Made by a program: the position numbers and the translations under genes | Shown: one piece after another, positions 28,414-36,969 of the stretch | Numbering within the stretch: position 1 is the first letter of the stretch | Layout: the number at the start of each line of letters is the position of its first letter | The notes under the pieces: generated by a model | Told to the model about the DNA's origin: nothing | The model's input: only the letters and a program-made list of their open reading frames with translations | Database searches by the model: none | NCBI RefSeq assembly: GCF_000422405.1 | Contig: NZ_KE383825.1 | Location: 1,090 to 65,089 of the forward strand | Direction: 5' to 3' | Source: Microbacterium luticocti DSM 19459 | GTDB lineage: Bacteria > Actinomycetota > Actinomycetes > Actinomycetales > Microbacteriaceae | DNA: 64,000 nt

Positions 28414-28445
28414 TACTCTGAGACCACTGGTCCGACCGATGGTCT
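28414..28445 (+). promoter_or_regulatory. Promoter -10 with overlapping TetR-type palindrome
   Basis: TACTCT (28414-28419) is a -10 candidate, followed by a 25-bp palindrome from AGACCACTGGTCC (28421) to TGGTCT (28445) in which 10 of 12 base pairs match around a central C. It covers the predicted transcription start of the monooxygenase gene. The TetR regulator encoded downstream is the natural candidate to bind it. Confidence 0.6.
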
Positions 28446-28459
28446 GAGGGGTGATCCGG

Positions 28460-29641
28460 ATGCGGGTGCTCATCGTCGGGGCCGGGATCGCCGGTCCCAC
28501 CCTCGCGTACTGGCTGCGGCGCACCGGGCACGACGTCACGCTCGTCGAGCGCGCGCCGCGGCTGCGCGAGGGCGGCTACGTCGTCGACTTCTGGGGTGCC
28601 GGCTTCGAGGTCGCCGAGCGGATCGGGATCGTGCCGCGGCTGCGGGACGAGGGCTACCGCTTCCGCGAGGCGCGCGAGGTGGGCGGCGATGGCAGGCGCA
28701 TCGCGCACTTCGACCCGCAGCGCGTCATCGACGGCGCCGCCGGCCGTTACGTCACGATCGGCCGCTCCGATCTGTCGCGGGCGATCTACGACGCGCTGGA
28801 CGGCGATGTCGAGACGATCTTCGGCGACACCGTCGCGGCCCTCGCCGACGACGGCGGCCGGGTGGGGGTGACGTTCCAGAGCGGGGCGGAGCGCGAGTTC
28901 GACCTGGTCGTGGGCGCCGACGGGCTGCACTCGCGGGTACGTGCGCTCGCGTTCGGTCCTGAGCGCGAGTTCGAGCGGCATCTCGACATCGCCGTCGCCG
29001 CCTTCGACATCGACGGGTATCGGCCGCGCGACGAGCTCGTCGCCGTCATGCACACCGAGGTCGGGGCGCAGGCGCTGCGGATCGCGCTGCGCGACGGAGC
29101 GACCATGTTCTGCATCATGTTCCGGCACGAGGGCGAGCTGCCCGTCGACGACGTGACGGCCCAGCAGGACCTGCTGCGCGAAAGGCTGACCGGATTCGGC
29201 TGGGAGATGCCGCAGATCCTCGCGCAGCTGCCGCAGGCGCGCACGTTCTACATGGACGGCGCGAGCCAGATGCTCATGCCGTCGTGGTCGCGCGGGCGCA
29301 TCGCCTTGGTGGGGGATGCCGCGGCCTGCCCGTCGCTGCTGGCAGGTCAGGGCTCGGCGCTGGCCATGGTCGAGGCCTACGTGCTCGCCTGCGCGCTGGC
29401 CGAGGCATCCGGCGATCACCGGGCGGCGTTCGCGGACTATGAGAACCGGCTCGCCGGGCTGGTGCGGCGCAAGCAGGACGGGGCGGTCGGACTCTCGGGC
29501 GCGTTCGTGCCGCGCAACCGGATGATGCTGCTGCTGCGCAATGCCGTCTTCGGCCTGATGGGTGTCCCGTTCATCGAGAACCTGGCGATCGGGCGCAGCC
29601 TGCGCGACCCGATCGAGTTGCCGCCGGTTCCGGCGGGGTGA
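28460..29641 (+). CDS. FAD-dependent monooxygenase
   Basis: 393 residues, class A flavin hydroxylase (PF01494-like). FAD-binding VLIVGAGIAGPTLAYWLRR at the start, LVVGADGLHSRVR (the DG motif) in the middle, and RIALVGDAAACPSLLAGQGS (second FAD motif, with ACPS where many homologues have FGDP or SP). Relatives act on aromatic or polyketide substrates, including tetracyclines. ATG at 28460; a GTG at 28451 would add three residues. A palindromic operator upstream and a TetR gene 25 bases downstream suggest ligand-inducible expression, possibly for detoxification. Confidence 0.82.
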   Translation: MRVLIVGAGIAGPTLAYWLRRTGHDVTLVERAPRLREGGYVVDFWGAGFEVAERIGIVPRLRDEGYRFREAREVGGDGRRIAHFDPQRVIDGAAGRYVTIGRSDLSRAIYDALDGDVETIFGDTVAALADDGGRVGVTFQSGAEREFDLVVGADGLHSRVRALAFGPEREFERHLDIAVAAFDIDGYRPRDELVAVMHTEVGAQALRIALRDGATMFCIMFRHEGELPVDDVTAQQDLLRERLTGFGWEMPQILAQLPQARTFYMDGASQMLMPSWSRGRIALVGDAAACPSLLAGQGSALAMVEAYVLACALAEASGDHRAAFADYENRLAGLVRRKQDGAVGLSGAFVPRNRMMLLLRNAVFGLMGVPFIENLAIGRSLRDPIELPPVPAG

Positions 29642-29666
29642 GCCGGGCGCACGGTTGAATGGCAGC

Positions 29667-30287
29667 ATGGCCCGTCCCCGATTCCATCGGCTCCCCGCCG
29701 CGCAGCAGGAGGCGATCCTCGACGCCGCGCTGGCGGAGTTCGCCGCTCACGGCTTCGCCGCCGCCTCGCTGAACCGTGTCATCGCGGCGGCGGGGCTGTC
29801 GAAGGGGGCGATGTACTACTACTTCGACGGCAAGGAGGACCTCTACGCCGACGTCATCCGCCGCCAGCTCGAGGGGCTGATCTCCGCCGGCGGGGCCATG
29901 CCGGTGCCCGAGGACGCCGCGGACGCCGCGGCGTTCTGGGGCGCGGTGGAGGAGTACTACCTGCGCATGATGCGGCTGCTCGCGCAGACGCCTGCGACCG
30001 AGGCGCTGCTGCGCGACTGGCTCACCGGCACCTCCTCGCCGTCGCTGGCCGCGGCGCAGCACGACGCCGAGCAGCAGCTGATGCCGTGGCTGATGCGCCT
30101 GGTGGCCGTCGGGCAGCGGGCGGGCGCGGTGCGCACCGACCTGCCGGCGGAGTTCCTGATCGCCGTGGCGATGGGCATGGGTCAGGCGATGGACACCTGG
30201 ATGATCGCGAGTCCGCCCGACGAGTCCAGCCTGACGGATGCGGTGCACACGCTCGTCGACATGATGGCCCGGGCGCTCGGGCCCTGA
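29667..30287 (+). CDS. TetR-family regulator
   Basis: 206 residues. The N-terminal HTH reads AILDAALAEFAAHGFAAASL then IAAAGLSKGAMYYYFDGKED, the classic TetR helix-turn-helix followed by YYYF. The C-terminal ligand domain is helical and contains DLPAEFLIAVAMGMGQAMD. The start ATG at 29667 is 25 bases after the monooxygenase stop. It probably represses the operon through the palindrome at 28421-28445. Confidence 0.88.
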   Translation: MARPRFHRLPAAQQEAILDAALAEFAAHGFAAASLNRVIAAAGLSKGAMYYYFDGKEDLYADVIRRQLEGLISAGGAMPVPEDAADAAAFWGAVEEYYLRMMRLLAQTPATEALLRDWLTGTSSPSLAAAQHDAEQQLMPWLMRLVAVGQRAGAVRTDLPAEFLIAVAMGMGQAMDTWMIASPPDESSLTDAVHTLVDMMARALGP

Positions 30288-30321
30288 TCATTCCGACCGA
30301 TTGCGGCAACGACCGTGTGTC

Positions 30322-30355
30322 GGGTGGGTAGGTGGGCCGGTGGTCGGTGGGTGGG
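30322..30355 (+). other. G-run cluster, possible G-quadruplex
   Basis: Five GGG runs within 34 bases (30322, 30326, 30334, 30349, 30353), between the converging TetR and membrane-protein genes. One loop is 12 bases, so folding is possible but not typical. It may help end transcription. Confidence 0.35.
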
Positions 30356-30364
30356 TGAGCGCGC

Positions 30365-31927
30365 TCACCATTGGCTCCAGATGAGGTGCTGCACGAGCAG
30401 CGCGAACACGACCTGCACGCCCAGGCCGACCCGGCGCCACCGCGCGGGCAGCAGCGCCGAGGCGACCAGCAGCCACGGCACGAACGGCAGCCAGATCCGC
30501 TCGACCTCCGCCCGGCTCATCTGCGACAGGTCGGCCAGCAGCACCATCGCCACCGCGGCGGCGGTCAGCGCGGCCACGACGATCCGGGCGCGGGTCGCGG
30601 CATCCGTCGCCGGCAGGGATGCCACGCCCCGGCGTGTGTGCCCGGTCCCGGCGGGTGCAGCCTGGTGCTGCTGCTGCCGCCCCGCGTCTGACCGCGGTCG
30701 GTGACGTGCCGACGGCCGCCGGCTCCGCGCATCGTCGCTCACACGGTCCACCGACGTCCCGCGCCGGCGCCCTGCGCTTGGCCACCCGCGCACCGCGTCG
30801 ACGAGCGTCGCTCCGGCAGTGCCGACCGATGCGCCCAGCCATGGCCCGGCGCTGAACGTGAGCGCGGCGAGGTCGCCCCAGATCCAGTACCCGCCCGGTC
30901 GGGCGCTTGCGATGCCGTCCCAGTAGCGCTGCACCAGCACGGGGTACGCCTCCCACCACGCGAACCCGCCGAGCGCGAACCCGCCGACCACGGCCAGCGC
31001 CGCGGGGATTGCGCCGGCAAGCGGCAGCGCCGAACGAGCGAGCACCAGGATCGTCACCGCCAACACGCCCAGCAGCGGCAGCCCGTACGAACTCATGACG
31101 CACCACCCGAACAGCAGGCCGGGTGCCGCCCCCCACGCGATCCGGCCCGCTGCGCTTCGGGAGGTCGCGGCCACGGCCAGGGCGCACGCGCCCCAGGCCG
31201 CGACGGCCGCGAACACGGCGTCGGCCGACACCGCCATCCAGATCGCGGCGGGCCCCGCGACCAGGAACGGCGCCGCCTGCCGCGCCAGCTGCTCGGACGC
31301 CAGCCGGCGCACCGTGATCATCACCGCCACCGCCGTGGTCGCGGCCAGCACGATGACGACGAGCCCGGCGGCGAGCGCGCTGCCCAGGCCCAGCCGCACC
31401 AGCAGCACGAAGAACAGCACCGCCCCCGGCGGATGCCCGGCGAGGTGCGTCGGCCAGGCGCCGTCGCTGTGCAGCGGGATGCGGGCGATGTACTCGCGCA
31501 GCAGCGCCCCGACGTCGGTGATCTCGCGCGCGGGGCCGAGGTACTCGCCCTGCCGTTCGAGCACCGCGCCGAGCCCGGCGACGCCGTCGACGGCGGCCAG
31601 GCTCACCATCCACGCCACGCCGAACCCGAACACGACCAGCAGCAGCCGGTGCCATGGCCAGCGCTGCACGCGCGGCGCCCACACGATCGCCGCGACGCCG
31701 AGCAGGATCGCCGCGGGCGTGCCCGGCCCGAGCCGCGGCTCACCGCGCGCGTGCAGCGGCGCGAGGCCCTGCGCGTGCACCTCCCACCCGGTCCACAGCG
31801 GCACCACCATCGCGACGACCATCAGCACGACGCACACGCCGACCCCGATCGCGACGACGCGGCCCCAACGGGGGCCCGTCGGGCGAGGGGATGCCGCGGC
31901 CCGCCGCGACGTCGCCGTCGCCGTCAC
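30365..31927 (-). CDS. Polytopic membrane protein, GT-C glycosyltransferase-like
   Basis: 520 residues with ten or more hydrophobic segments and an early periplasmic loop carrying H and D residues (YIARIPLHSDGAWPTHLAGH). This layout resembles GT-C polyprenol-linked glycosyltransferases, but I see no diagnostic motif. A hydrophilic Arg/Gln/Ala-rich insert of about 60 residues interrupts the C-terminal part. The GTG start overlaps the epimerase stop (GTGA), tying it to the sugar genes. Function is inferred from context only. Confidence 0.6.
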   Translation of the reverse strand: MTATATSRRAAASPRPTGPRWGRVVAIGVGVCVVLMVVAMVVPLWTGWEVHAQGLAPLHARGEPRLGPGTPAAILLGVAAIVWAPRVQRWPWHRLLLVVFGFGVAWMVSLAAVDGVAGLGAVLERQGEYLGPAREITDVGALLREYIARIPLHSDGAWPTHLAGHPPGAVLFFVLLVRLGLGSALAAGLVVIVLAATTAVAVMITVRRLASEQLARQAAPFLVAGPAAIWMAVSADAVFAAVAAWGACALAVAATSRSAAGRIAWGAAPGLLFGWCVMSSYGLPLLGVLAVTILVLARSALPLAGAIPAALAVVGGFALGGFAWWEAYPVLVQRYWDGIASARPGGYWIWGDLAALTFSAGPWLGASVGTAGATLVDAVRGWPSAGRRRGTSVDRVSDDARSRRPSARHRPRSDAGRQQQHQAAPAGTGHTRRGVASLPATDAATRARIVVAALTAAAVAMVLLADLSQMSRAEVERIWLPFVPWLLVASALLPARWRRVGLGVQVVFALLVQHLIWSQW

Positions 31928-33369
31928 CGCCGACCCTCCGCAGGGAACCGGTTGCTCGTGGTCGCAGCGTAGCGGCCTGCCAGCCCGCCCGTGTCGGCCG
32001 GTGCACCGGCCAGGTTCCGCGCGCCGGCCACGCCCCGCGTCGACGGGCCGGCCGCGGTTTCGGTCGGCCTGTCGGCCTGAGCCTCAGCCCGCGCACCGAC
32101 CACGCCTCGCACCTGCGCGCCGGCCGCAGCTCCGGCCGGCCCGTTGGCGCGAGCCCCGGCCCGCGCACCGGCCACGGTCGGTCGCATCGCGGCGAGGGCG
32201 AACTCCCCCACCCCCTCGGAAAAGCCCACGCGGGCGCGCCAGCCCAGCTCGGCGTGGATCCGATCGGCCGAGGCGGTGATGTGCCGCACGTCTCCGGCCC
32301 GGAATCGGCCGGTCACGACCGGTGGCGGACCGCCGCGGGCCGCGGCGATCGCGGCGGCCAACTCACCCACGGTGTGCACCTCGCCGGTGGCCACGTTGAA
32401 CGCGCGCACGGCACCGGCATCCTGCCCCGCCGTCGTGCCCGGCGCAGTCCCGCCCGGCACCGTCCCCTCCGGCACCGTCCCATCCCGCGCGGTCCCGTCC
32501 GGCATCGCCCCGGCCCGCCCCGCCCCCTCCGGCACCGCCGTGTCCGGCACGGTCCCGTCCCGCGCGGTCCAGTCCAGCGCGGCGAGGTTCGCCGCGGCGA
32601 CGTCGTCGACGTGAACGAAGTCGCGCCGCTGTCCGCCATCCTCGAACACGAGCGGCGGCCTGCCGGCCTCGGCCTCGGTGCGGAACAGTGCCGCCACCCC
32701 GGCATACGGCGTACCCTGCGGCATGCCCGGCCCGTACACGTTGTGATAGCGCAGCAGCGCGGCGCGGCCGCCGGTCTCGCGCGCCCACGACGCGGCCAGC
32801 TGTTCCTGCGCGAGCTTGGTCGCCGCGTACACGTTGCGCGGGTCGGTCGGCGCGGATTCGTCGATACGCTCCGGCTGCAGCGGCTCGCCGGTGCGCGGCG
32901 AGCGCGGCTCGAACATCCCCGCCTCAAGGTCGGCGATCGTGCGCGGCGCCGCGGCCACCGGCCCGAGCGCATCGCGGTAGCGGCCCTCGCCGTACACGAC
33001 CATCGACGACGCCAACACCAACCGCTCGACGCCGGCGTCAGCCATCGCGGCCAGCAGCACGGCGGTGCCGAGCACGTTGCTCGCCGTGTAGTCGGGGGCG
33101 TCGGCGAAGTCGACGCCCAGTCCCACCTTCGCGGCCTGATGGCACACCGCCCGCACGCCGCGCAGCGCCCGCGCGCACATCTCGGCGTCGCGCACGTCGC
33201 CGCGGATGAACTCGACGTCGTCGGGCAGCGGGGGCGGGGTGGATGCCGGGTGCACATCGTCGCGCAGCGAGTCGAGCACCCGCACCCGCAGTCCGCGCTC
33301 GCGCGCTGCCGCGACGATGCGCGAACCGATGAACCCCGCCCCGCCGGTGACCAGCAGCACGTCGCTCAC
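31924..33369 (-). CDS. NAD-dependent sugar-nucleotide epimerase/dehydratase
   Basis: 481 residues, extended SDR fold. NAD-binding VTGGAGFIGSRIV at the N-terminus, ASSMVVYGEG (Ser), YAATKLAQEQ (the catalytic YxxxK) and RYHNVYGPGMPQGTPYAGV. Between about 275 and 315 a low-complexity insert of GTVPDG-like pentapeptides interrupts the substrate domain, and the last 90 residues are an Ala/Gly/Arg-rich tail. The GTG start overlaps the mtnP-like stop. Likely substrate is a UDP-, GDP- or dTDP-sugar; which one is not shown. Confidence 0.82.
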   Translation of the reverse strand: MSDVLLVTGGAGFIGSRIVAAARERGLRVRVLDSLRDDVHPASTPPPLPDDVEFIRGDVRDAEMCARALRGVRAVCHQAAKVGLGVDFADAPDYTASNVLGTAVLLAAMADAGVERLVLASSMVVYGEGRYRDALGPVAAAPRTIADLEAGMFEPRSPRTGEPLQPERIDESAPTDPRNVYAATKLAQEQLAASWARETGGRAALLRYHNVYGPGMPQGTPYAGVAALFRTEAEAGRPPLVFEDGGQRRDFVHVDDVAAANLAALDWTARDGTVPDTAVPEGAGRAGAMPDGTARDGTVPEGTVPGGTAPGTTAGQDAGAVRAFNVATGEVHTVGELAAAIAAARGGPPPVVTGRFRAGDVRHITASADRIHAELGWRARVGFSEGVGEFALAAMRPTVAGARAGARANGPAGAAAGAQVRGVVGARAEAQADRPTETAAGPSTRGVAGARNLAGAPADTGGLAGRYAATTSNRFPAEGRR

Positions 33370-34337
33370 CGGGTCGCCACCGCGTCGGAGACGTCCGACG
33401 GCGAGCCCGCACCGGTGTCGATCGGCGTCGGGGGCGTGGCATCCCGCGCCGGACGTGACGCCTCGCGACGGGGATGTGCGCCCACCACCCCGCGGTCGGG
33501 GTCCGAGCCCGCTCCGGCCGCGACCGGCGTCGGGCACGCGGCATCCCGCGCCAGCACGCGTCGCACGGCATCGGAATCGACCAGGCCGCGCGGTGCGGGC
33601 TCGGCGGGCAGGGCACGCACCGCGTGCTCGAGCACCGCGACCAGCCGCGGCCGGGCGTCGGCCAGGCGCCCCAGCACGACCTCAGCGGTGACCGGCTCGG
33701 CGCCGTCGGTGTCGCGGTCGGTGACGATGCACAGGCTCGCGTAGCCGAGATCGAGCTCGGCGGCCAGCGCCGCCTCGGGATACTGCGTCATGTTCACGAG
33801 GTCCGCGCCCGCGGCCCGCAGCGCCCGCGACTCGGCGCGCGTCGAGAACCGCGGCCCGGGGATCACCGCCGTGGTCGCCCGGTCGACGACCGGCTCGCCA
33901 CAGGCGCGCAGTCCCGCGATCAACGCCTGCCTCGTCTGCGGGCAGAACGGGTCGGCGAACGCCAGATGGCACACGTCCGGTCCGTCGAAGAACGTGTCGT
34001 CGCGCCGGCCCGACCGGTCGAGCAGCTGGTCGGGAACCACGAGCGCCCCCGGCTCCAGCGACGGTTGCAGCGACCCGACCGCGGCGGTGGCCAGCACCGC
34101 GCGCACGCCGAGGCGGGCCAGCGCCCACAGGTTCGCGCGGTGGTTCACGCGGTGCGGCGGCAGCGTGTGTCCGGCACCGTGCCGTGCCAGGAACGCCACT
34201 TCGCGCCCGGCGAACCGGCCGATCGCGATCTCGTCCGACGGCGCACCGTACGGGGTCGACACCGACACCCGGCGGGCCGCGTCGAGCAGCGTGTACAGTC
34301 CGGAGCCGCCGATGACGGCGATATCGGGGGAGGCCAT
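33366..34337 (-). CDS. mtnP: S-methyl-5'-thioadenosine phosphorylase-like protein
   Basis: 323 residues. Family II nucleoside phosphorylase: AVIGGSGLYTLLD, RHGAGHTLPPHRVNHRANLW, EPGALVVPDQLLDR, GPRFSTRAESRALRAAGAD and NMTQYPEAALAAEL (substrate Met). It cleaves methylthioadenosine or another purine nucleoside with phosphate. The last 60 residues are a disordered Ala/Pro/Asp-rich tail outside the usual fold. No methionine-salvage genes are nearby; it sits first in an operon of sugar-modifying genes, so its role may be specialised. Confidence 0.8.
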   Translation of the reverse strand: MASPDIAVIGGSGLYTLLDAARRVSVSTPYGAPSDEIAIGRFAGREVAFLARHGAGHTLPPHRVNHRANLWALARLGVRAVLATAAVGSLQPSLEPGALVVPDQLLDRSGRRDDTFFDGPDVCHLAFADPFCPQTRQALIAGLRACGEPVVDRATTAVIPGPRFSTRAESRALRAAGADLVNMTQYPEAALAAELDLGYASLCIVTDRDTDGAEPVTAEVVLGRLADARPRLVAVLEHAVRALPAEPAPRGLVDSDAVRRVLARDAACPTPVAAGAGSDPDRGVVGAHPRREASRPARDATPPTPIDTGAGSPSDVSDAVATR

Positions 34338-34482
34338 GCCCCTTACGGTGGCATCCCGCCCCCGCGTGCGGCACCGCCGAACCCTTACGGTTCGATGACG
34401 CTGCAGGTCGCGGTCGGTCTTGTTCTCGGTTCGTCACCGGATGCCACGGTGCCGGGGTGCGGGCGACGGGCACACTGGCGGA

Positions 34483-35226
34483 ATGAGTGTGGTCGATCGG
34501 CTCGGCGCGGTGGTGCAACCGCGGTTCGCCGCCGTGCAGCGGGCACTCGGCGCACCCGAGCGCACCACCGGCACCGCGGTCGCGATCGGCCGTGTGCTCG
34601 GCGCGGCGGTGGGGGTGTGCTTTCTCACCGGCGTGTACAGTCACCTGCTGCAGCATCCGATCCCCGGCCTTGCGCTGCCGGTGCGCCCGGTCGGCCTGTA
34701 CGCCTGGACGCAGGGGGTGCACGTCGCCGTCGGCACCGCGCTCATCCCGCTGCTGCTGGCAAAGCTCTGGGTGGTGTATCCGCGGCTGTTCGACTGGCCG
34801 CCGGTGCGGTCGGTCACCCATCTGCTCGAACGGGTGTCGGTCGCGGTGCTCGTGGCGACCGCGCTGCTGCAGGTGTTCATGGGCACGCTGAACACGTTCC
34901 AGTGGTACCCGTGGCCGTTCTCGTTCACGAAGACGCACTGGGCTCTCGCCTGGGTGCTGGCCGGCGCGATGCTGCTGCATGTGGGGGTCAAGCTGCCGCT
35001 GATCCTGCGGCGGCCCGGCGCCACCGGCTCGGCCGAGGATGCCGCAGGCGCCGGGCGGGACGGCACCGCCGATCGTACGGATGCCTCGGCCACGGGTGCG
35101 CCGGACGACACCATCGGTCGTACGGATGCCTCGGGCACAGGTGCGCCCGACGGCACCGCCGGTCGTACGGATGCCTCGGGCACGGGTGCGCCGGACGGCA
35201 CGGGCGGCCGAGGGGATCCGACATGA
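34483..35226 (+). CDS. Membrane-bound cytochrome b-like protein
   Basis: 247 residues. Four hydrophobic segments with His residues placed to bind heme: YSHLLQH, WTQGVHVAVGTAL and KTHWALAWVLAGAMLLHVGV. It probably carries electrons between the quinone pool and the exported molybdoprotein encoded next, with which it overlaps by ATGA. The cytoplasmic C-terminus is made of three 15-residue repeats (GRTDASGTGAPDG-type). The ATG at 34483 is 145 bases from the divergent mtnP start. Confidence 0.75.
   Translation: MSVVDRLGAVVQPRFAAVQRALGAPERTTGTAVAIGRVLGAAVGVCFLTGVYSHLLQHPIPGLALPVRPVGLYAWTQGVHVAVGTALIPLLLAKLWVVYPRLFDWPPVRSVTHLLERVSVAVLVATALLQVFMGTLNTFQWYPWPFSFTKTHWALAWVLAGAMLLHVGVKLPLILRRPGATGSAEDAAGAGRDGTADRTDASATGAPDDTIGRTDASGTGAPDGTAGRTDASGTGAPDGTGGRGDPT
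35059..35193. repeat. Three 45-bp tandem repeats at the cytochrome gene end
   Basis: Units start at 35059, 35104 and 35149 with core GGTCGTACGGATGCCTCGGG; a partial fourth follows. Each encodes 15 residues and keeps frame. Near identity of the units points to recent expansion. Confidence 0.85.
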
Positions 35227-35861
35227 CCGAGACACCGCCGGGTACCGGCTGGCCGGGCACCGGTGGCCTGGGCAGGCGTGGGTTCCTCATCGGCACGGGG
35301 GTGGCCGCCGTAGGGCTCGTCGCGCTCACCGCGGGTCAGTCGTTCGACGCACTCGCGCCGGTCAACGCGTTCGCGCCGCGGACGATCGGTGCCGGTCCGC
35401 TGCACGTTCCGGTCAATCGCACGGCGCGTCAGGCGGAGGTCGAGTCCGCCGCATCCGCCCCCGACTGGACCCTCGAGGTGGCCGGTCCGAACGGCACGCT
35501 CGCCTTCTCACGCGACCGACTGCTGGCGATGCCGCAGGCGCAGGCACGGCTGCCGATCGCGTGCGTGGAAGGGTGGAGCACCGTGGCCGACTGGACCGGC
35601 GTGCGGTTGTGCGATCTGCTGGATGCCGCCGGCATCCCCGCCGATCGCACGGTCGAGTTGGCGAGTCTGCAGCGGCGGGGACCGTACCGCACCACGACCA
35701 TGCCACCCGCGTACGCGCGCGATCCGCTGACCCTGGTCGCACTCGCGCTGAACGGACAGCCGCTCGACCTCGACCACGGATACCCCGCGCGCGTCATCGC
35801 GCCAGGGCGGCCCGGCGTGCTGCAGACGAAGTGGCTGCGTTCGATCCGGGAGGCGCCGTGA
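35223..35861 (+). CDS. Tat-exported molybdopterin-dependent oxidoreductase, sulfite oxidase/YedY type
   Basis: 212 residues. The N-terminus has a twin-arginine signal, GRRGFLIGTGVAAVGLVAL (Arg18-Arg19). The molybdenum-binding fold shows PIACVEGWSTVADWTGVRL, where Cys114 is the expected metal ligand, and ARVIAPGRPGVLQTKWL near the end. It is shorter than E. coli MsrP but matches other actinobacterial single-domain members. It sits between the cytochrome and a small membrane protein, overlapping both, so the three probably form one redox unit outside the membrane. Confidence 0.85.
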   Translation: MTETPPGTGWPGTGGLGRRGFLIGTGVAAVGLVALTAGQSFDALAPVNAFAPRTIGAGPLHVPVNRTARQAEVESAASAPDWTLEVAGPNGTLAFSRDRLLAMPQAQARLPIACVEGWSTVADWTGVRLCDLLDAAGIPADRTVELASLQRRGPYRTTTMPPAYARDPLTLVALALNGQPLDLDHGYPARVIAPGRPGVLQTKWLRSIREAP

Positions 35862-36304
35862 TCGCGGCGCGGATCGCCCTCGGTGTCGCGGGGCTGGGTC
35901 TGGCGGGATTCGGCGTGGTCACCCTCGCCCAGACGCTGGCGCTTGCGTCACTGATCTGGGTGGGCGTGTGGCTGGCAGGGGCGGTGGTCGTGCACGACGG
36001 CGTGCTGGTGCCCGCGGTCTCCCTGCTGCGCGCCCGGCTGCGCCGGCGCGGGCGCCGCTGGCCGCGGGCGGCGACGGCGGTGATCGAGCTGGGCGCGATG
36101 GTCACCGGCGTGCTCGTGCTGTTCGTGGTGCCCGAGCTGATCGCCCAGGCCCGCGGCAACCCGAATCCGACCATCCTGCAGGGCGACTACGCACTGCGGC
36201 TGCTGGTCGCGGTGCTCCTGATCGCGGCTGCCGCCCTCGTCGTGGTGCGCGTGCTCGTGCGCCGTGCCCGCCGCCGCGACGCGGATCAGGACGCCGGACG
36301 GTAG
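35858..36304 (+). CDS. Small membrane protein of the redox unit
   Basis: 148 residues with four hydrophobic segments (about 3-25, 30-50, 75-97, 115-135) separated by Arg-rich loops. No known domain recognised. The GTG start overlaps the molybdoprotein stop (GTGA), so it is translated with it. The last 19 bases overlap the 3' end of the convergent methyltransferase. Confidence 0.65.
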   Translation: MIAARIALGVAGLGLAGFGVVTLAQTLALASLIWVGVWLAGAVVVHDGVLVPAVSLLRARLRRRGRRWPRAATAVIELGAMVTGVLVLFVVPELIAQARGNPNPTILQGDYALRLLVAVLLIAAAALVVVRVLVRRARRRDADQDAGR

Positions 36305-36969
36305 CGGGCGAACCAGCGCCCGCCGACGCACCACTCGTGCTGCAGGGCCAGACCGGCCTCGGCCGCGCATCCGCGTAACGCGCCGGTGCCGACCTCGGCC
36401 CACGGGAACGGCAGGCTCGCCGCACCGGTCTCGTCCACGAGCATCCCTTCGAACCGGCGGTCCCGGTCCGGATGCGCGTGCGCCTCGACGAGCACGGCCC
36501 CGCCGGGCGTGACCAGCTCGCGGCACCGGGCGAGCAGACGCACCGGGTCGCCGCCGATCCCGATGTTGCCGTCCATCAGCAGCACGGTGCCCCACCCGGC
36601 CTCGTTCGGCAGCGGATCGAACACCGACCGGCGCAGCGCCGGCAGCCCGCGTTCGCGGGCGAGGGCGACGGATGCCTCAGACACATCGACCCCGAGGCTC
36701 ACCCGTCCCGCCAGCAGCGCGGCCCGCAGCATCCGCCCCGGCCCGCACCCCACGTCGAGCACCGGGCCGGCGCAGCCGCGCAGCATCCTGCGTTCGGCCG
36801 CGTTCGGGCCGGTGAGAAACCGCACCACATCCAGTGGAGCACGGCGTTCGGGTGCCCCCGCCTCGCACAGCGTCAGCCGCGGCGTCGGGTGCCTGCCCGC
36901 GCGCAGCGCGCGTTCGTACGGCTCGTCGGGCCCGGCGCCGAACACCCGCTCCAGCGCCAGGTCGGTCAC
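36286..36969 (-). CDS. Class I SAM-dependent methyltransferase
   Basis: 227 residues. Motif I VLDVGCGPGRMLRAAL near residue 70, then SLGVDVSEASVALARERG with the acidic SAM-ribose ligand, LLMDGNIGIGGDP and TPGGAVLVEAH. Target molecule unknown. The GTG start overlaps the stop of the DUF2064 gene (GTGA), placing it in the glycosyltransferase operon read from 38308. Confidence 0.85.
   Translation of the reverse strand: MTDLALERVFGAGPDEPYERALRAGRHPTPRLTLCEAGAPERRAPLDVVRFLTGPNAAERRMLRGCAGPVLDVGCGPGRMLRAALLAGRVSLGVDVSEASVALARERGLPALRRSVFDPLPNEAGWGTVLLMDGNIGIGGDPVRLLARCRELVTPGGAVLVEAHAHPDRDRRFEGMLVDETGAASLPFPWAEVGTGALRGCAAEAGLALQHEWCVGGRWFARYRPAS

Noticed and set aside
25955..29668. A 1237-codon open frame antisense to ppsA and the monooxygenase gene
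   Set aside because: It is His/Arg/Val-rich with no family motif and mirrors well-supported genes. Long antisense open frames are expected at this GC content.
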